Source of the DNA: Bacteroidales bacterium
GTDB lineage: Bacteria; Bacteroidota; Bacteroidia; Bacteroidales; P3
NCBI GenBank assembly: GCA_017647065.1
Contig: JAGCLI010000039.1
Coordinates: 1-14,530 of the forward strand
DNA length: 14,530 nt
Reading direction: 5' to 3'
Shown here: piece after piece, positions 14,069 through 14,530 of the stretch
Layout: the number at the start of each line of letters is the position of its first letter
How positions within the stretch are numbered: position 1 is the stretch's first letter
The notes under the pieces: generated by a model
What the model saw: the letters and a program-made list of their open reading frames with translations, nothing else
Told to the model about the DNA's origin: nothing
The model's database searches: none
Translations under genes and position numbers: made by a program

Positions 14069-14311
14069 TTATAAATTTGCTGATAATTCAGAACCTGCTT
14101 TGAATTTTACTACTTTCTTTGCAGGAACTTTTACCATTTCACCTGTACGAGGGTTTTTAGCCATTCTTTCTGCTTTTTCTTGTACAGAAAATGCTCCGAA
14201 TCCTAAGAAAGAAACTTTTTCTCCTGCTTGTAAATATTCTTTTGTTACACCTAAAAACGCTTCAAATGCTTTTTGAGCATCTGTTTTTGACATTCCAGCT
14301 TTTTCAGCCAT
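14069..14311 (-). CDS. hup: HU-type DNA-binding protein, N-terminus missing
   Basis: HU is a small dimeric nucleoid protein that bends and compacts DNA. The frame encodes the standard sequence: AEKAGMSKTDAQKAF (helix 1-2), GEKVSFLGFGAFSV (the dimer-core strand), the DNA-binding arm with NPRTGEM (proline that intercalates), and PAKKVVKFKAG. The only start is ATG 14311, giving 80 residues against about 90 normally, so the first 10 residues, part of helix 1, are lost. Upstream codons in frame read REFTDK, plausible HU sequence, but stop at TGA a few codons earlier. The join to foreign sequence near 14299-14336 makes an assembly artefact likely; the real gene probably has a normal start. Confidence 0.9.
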   Translation of the reverse strand: MAEKAGMSKTDAQKAFEAFLGVTKEYLQAGEKVSFLGFGAFSVQEKAERMAKNPRTGEMVKVPAKKVVKFKAGSELSANL

Positions 14312-14442
14312 TTTGTCAGTAAATTCTCTGCCTCAAAATTTGTTAATATTTGTTCACAGGAACTTTGAGCATCATTAGTCCATCCGGCTTTTTCACGAGT
14401 TGGACAATCAGTAAGCTTATAGAACATATTTGATAGGATTTG
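14299..14442 (-). pseudogene. Internal fragment of a GH78-like alpha-L-rhamnosidase
   Basis: One minus-strand frame reads QILSNMFYKLTDCPTREK, then AGWTNDAQ and EQILTNFEAENLLTKWLKK. The block TDCPxREKxGWTxDAQ followed by a TKWL helix is the signature of bacterial GH78 alpha-L-rhamnosidases, which cut rhamnose from plant or microbial glycans. These enzymes are several hundred residues long; only about 48 residues are present, with no start or stop of its own. The frame runs into the HU coding region out of phase. It is probably a piece of another gene or genome brought in by chimeric joining. Confidence 0.6.
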
Positions 14443-14445
14443 AAA

Positions 14446-14530
14446 ATGGAAATATTGAAGATATACGAAAACGACGGACACGCAAAAGAATTTGACGCGA
14501 CAGTCCTTTCCTGCGAGGCCACAGACGGAG
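14446..14530 (+). CDS. Start of a probable alanyl-tRNA editing protein (AlaX-like), cut by window edge
   Basis: From ATG 14446 to the window end 28 codons are open. MEILKIYEND then AKEFDATVLSCEATDG resembles the first two strands of AlaX proteins, trans-editing enzymes that deacylate mischarged Ser- or Gly-tRNA(Ala). The metal-binding motifs would lie beyond the window, so the call rests on a short match. Codon use changes sharply here (GAC, GCG, GTC, TCC, TGC, GAG, GCC), unlike the AT-rich rest. The leader TAGGATTTGAAA has a weak purine-rich ribosome site. It may belong to a different genome. Confidence 0.4.
   Translation, partial: MEILKIYENDGHAKEFDATVLSCEATDG

Noticed and set aside
14251..14481. 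76-codon minus-strand frame as one real gene
   Set aside because: It is a composite: antisense to the AlaX-like start, then the GH78 fragment, then HU DNA out of frame.
1..14530. tRNA genes, CRISPR arrays, insertion sequences, attachment sites
   Set aside because: None found: no tRNA arm pattern, no regularly spaced repeats, no transposase motifs or terminal inverted repeats. The only short tandem repeat is inside the FrhB-like gene.

Overview
The window is strongly AT-rich. Its gene content and promoter signals point to an order Bacteroidales member (Bacteroidota). Evidence: several copies of the Bacteroidota sigma-ABfr box TAnnTTTG, two with TTTG exactly 19 nt upstream; a family S46 dipeptidyl peptidase; a secreted protease with a type IX secretion (Por) C-terminal sorting domain; phosphate butyryltransferase; and the group's form of small SRP RNA. 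Peptidases plus Ptb suggest a peptide- or amino-acid-fermenting anaerobe (inference).

Layout. (1) 3-1786, plus strand: the tail of an unknown gene, a TPR/zinc-ribbon tail-anchored protein and a small unknown protein, closed by hairpins at 1818-1900. (2) 4594-1905, minus strand: cstA-type transporter, ptb and a stand-alone PAS protein. (3) 4646-6156, plus strand: GNAT acetyltransferase and MltG. The divergent promoters of blocks 2 and 3 form one 33-bp near-palindrome, and the GNAT mRNA appears leaderless. (4) 6170-6266, minus strand: the small SRP RNA with a perfect promoter. (5) 6355-9074, plus strand: a polysaccharide flippase and an FrhB-like iron-sulfur protein. The latter is broken by a -1 frameshift in an A6 run, with a 21-bp x3 tandem repeat just after the break. 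(6) 14311-9089, minus strand: HU, coaE, a lysyl-endopeptidase-like T9SS protease (ATGA overlap with coaE), a 56-aa lipoprotein, a doubtful small membrane ORF, and a DPP7-type S46 peptidase with its own perfect promoter.

The right-hand end (about 14299-14530) looks chimeric. HU lacks its N-terminus and runs into a short out-of-frame piece of a GH78 alpha-L-rhamnosidase-like gene through shared bases. Next comes the start of a plus-strand gene, probably an alanyl-tRNA editing protein, with higher GC. An assembly or amplification chimera is the leading explanation.

Functionally the window holds ordinary housekeeping (SRP RNA, MltG, CoaE, HU), peptide use (T9SS protease, DPP7), acid/pyruvate metabolism (CstA, Ptb) and a small surface-polysaccharide locus. 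I see no clear new multi-gene system. The least explained parts are the TPR/zinc-ribbon operon, the cstA-ptb-PAS operon and the small proteins between the two proteases.
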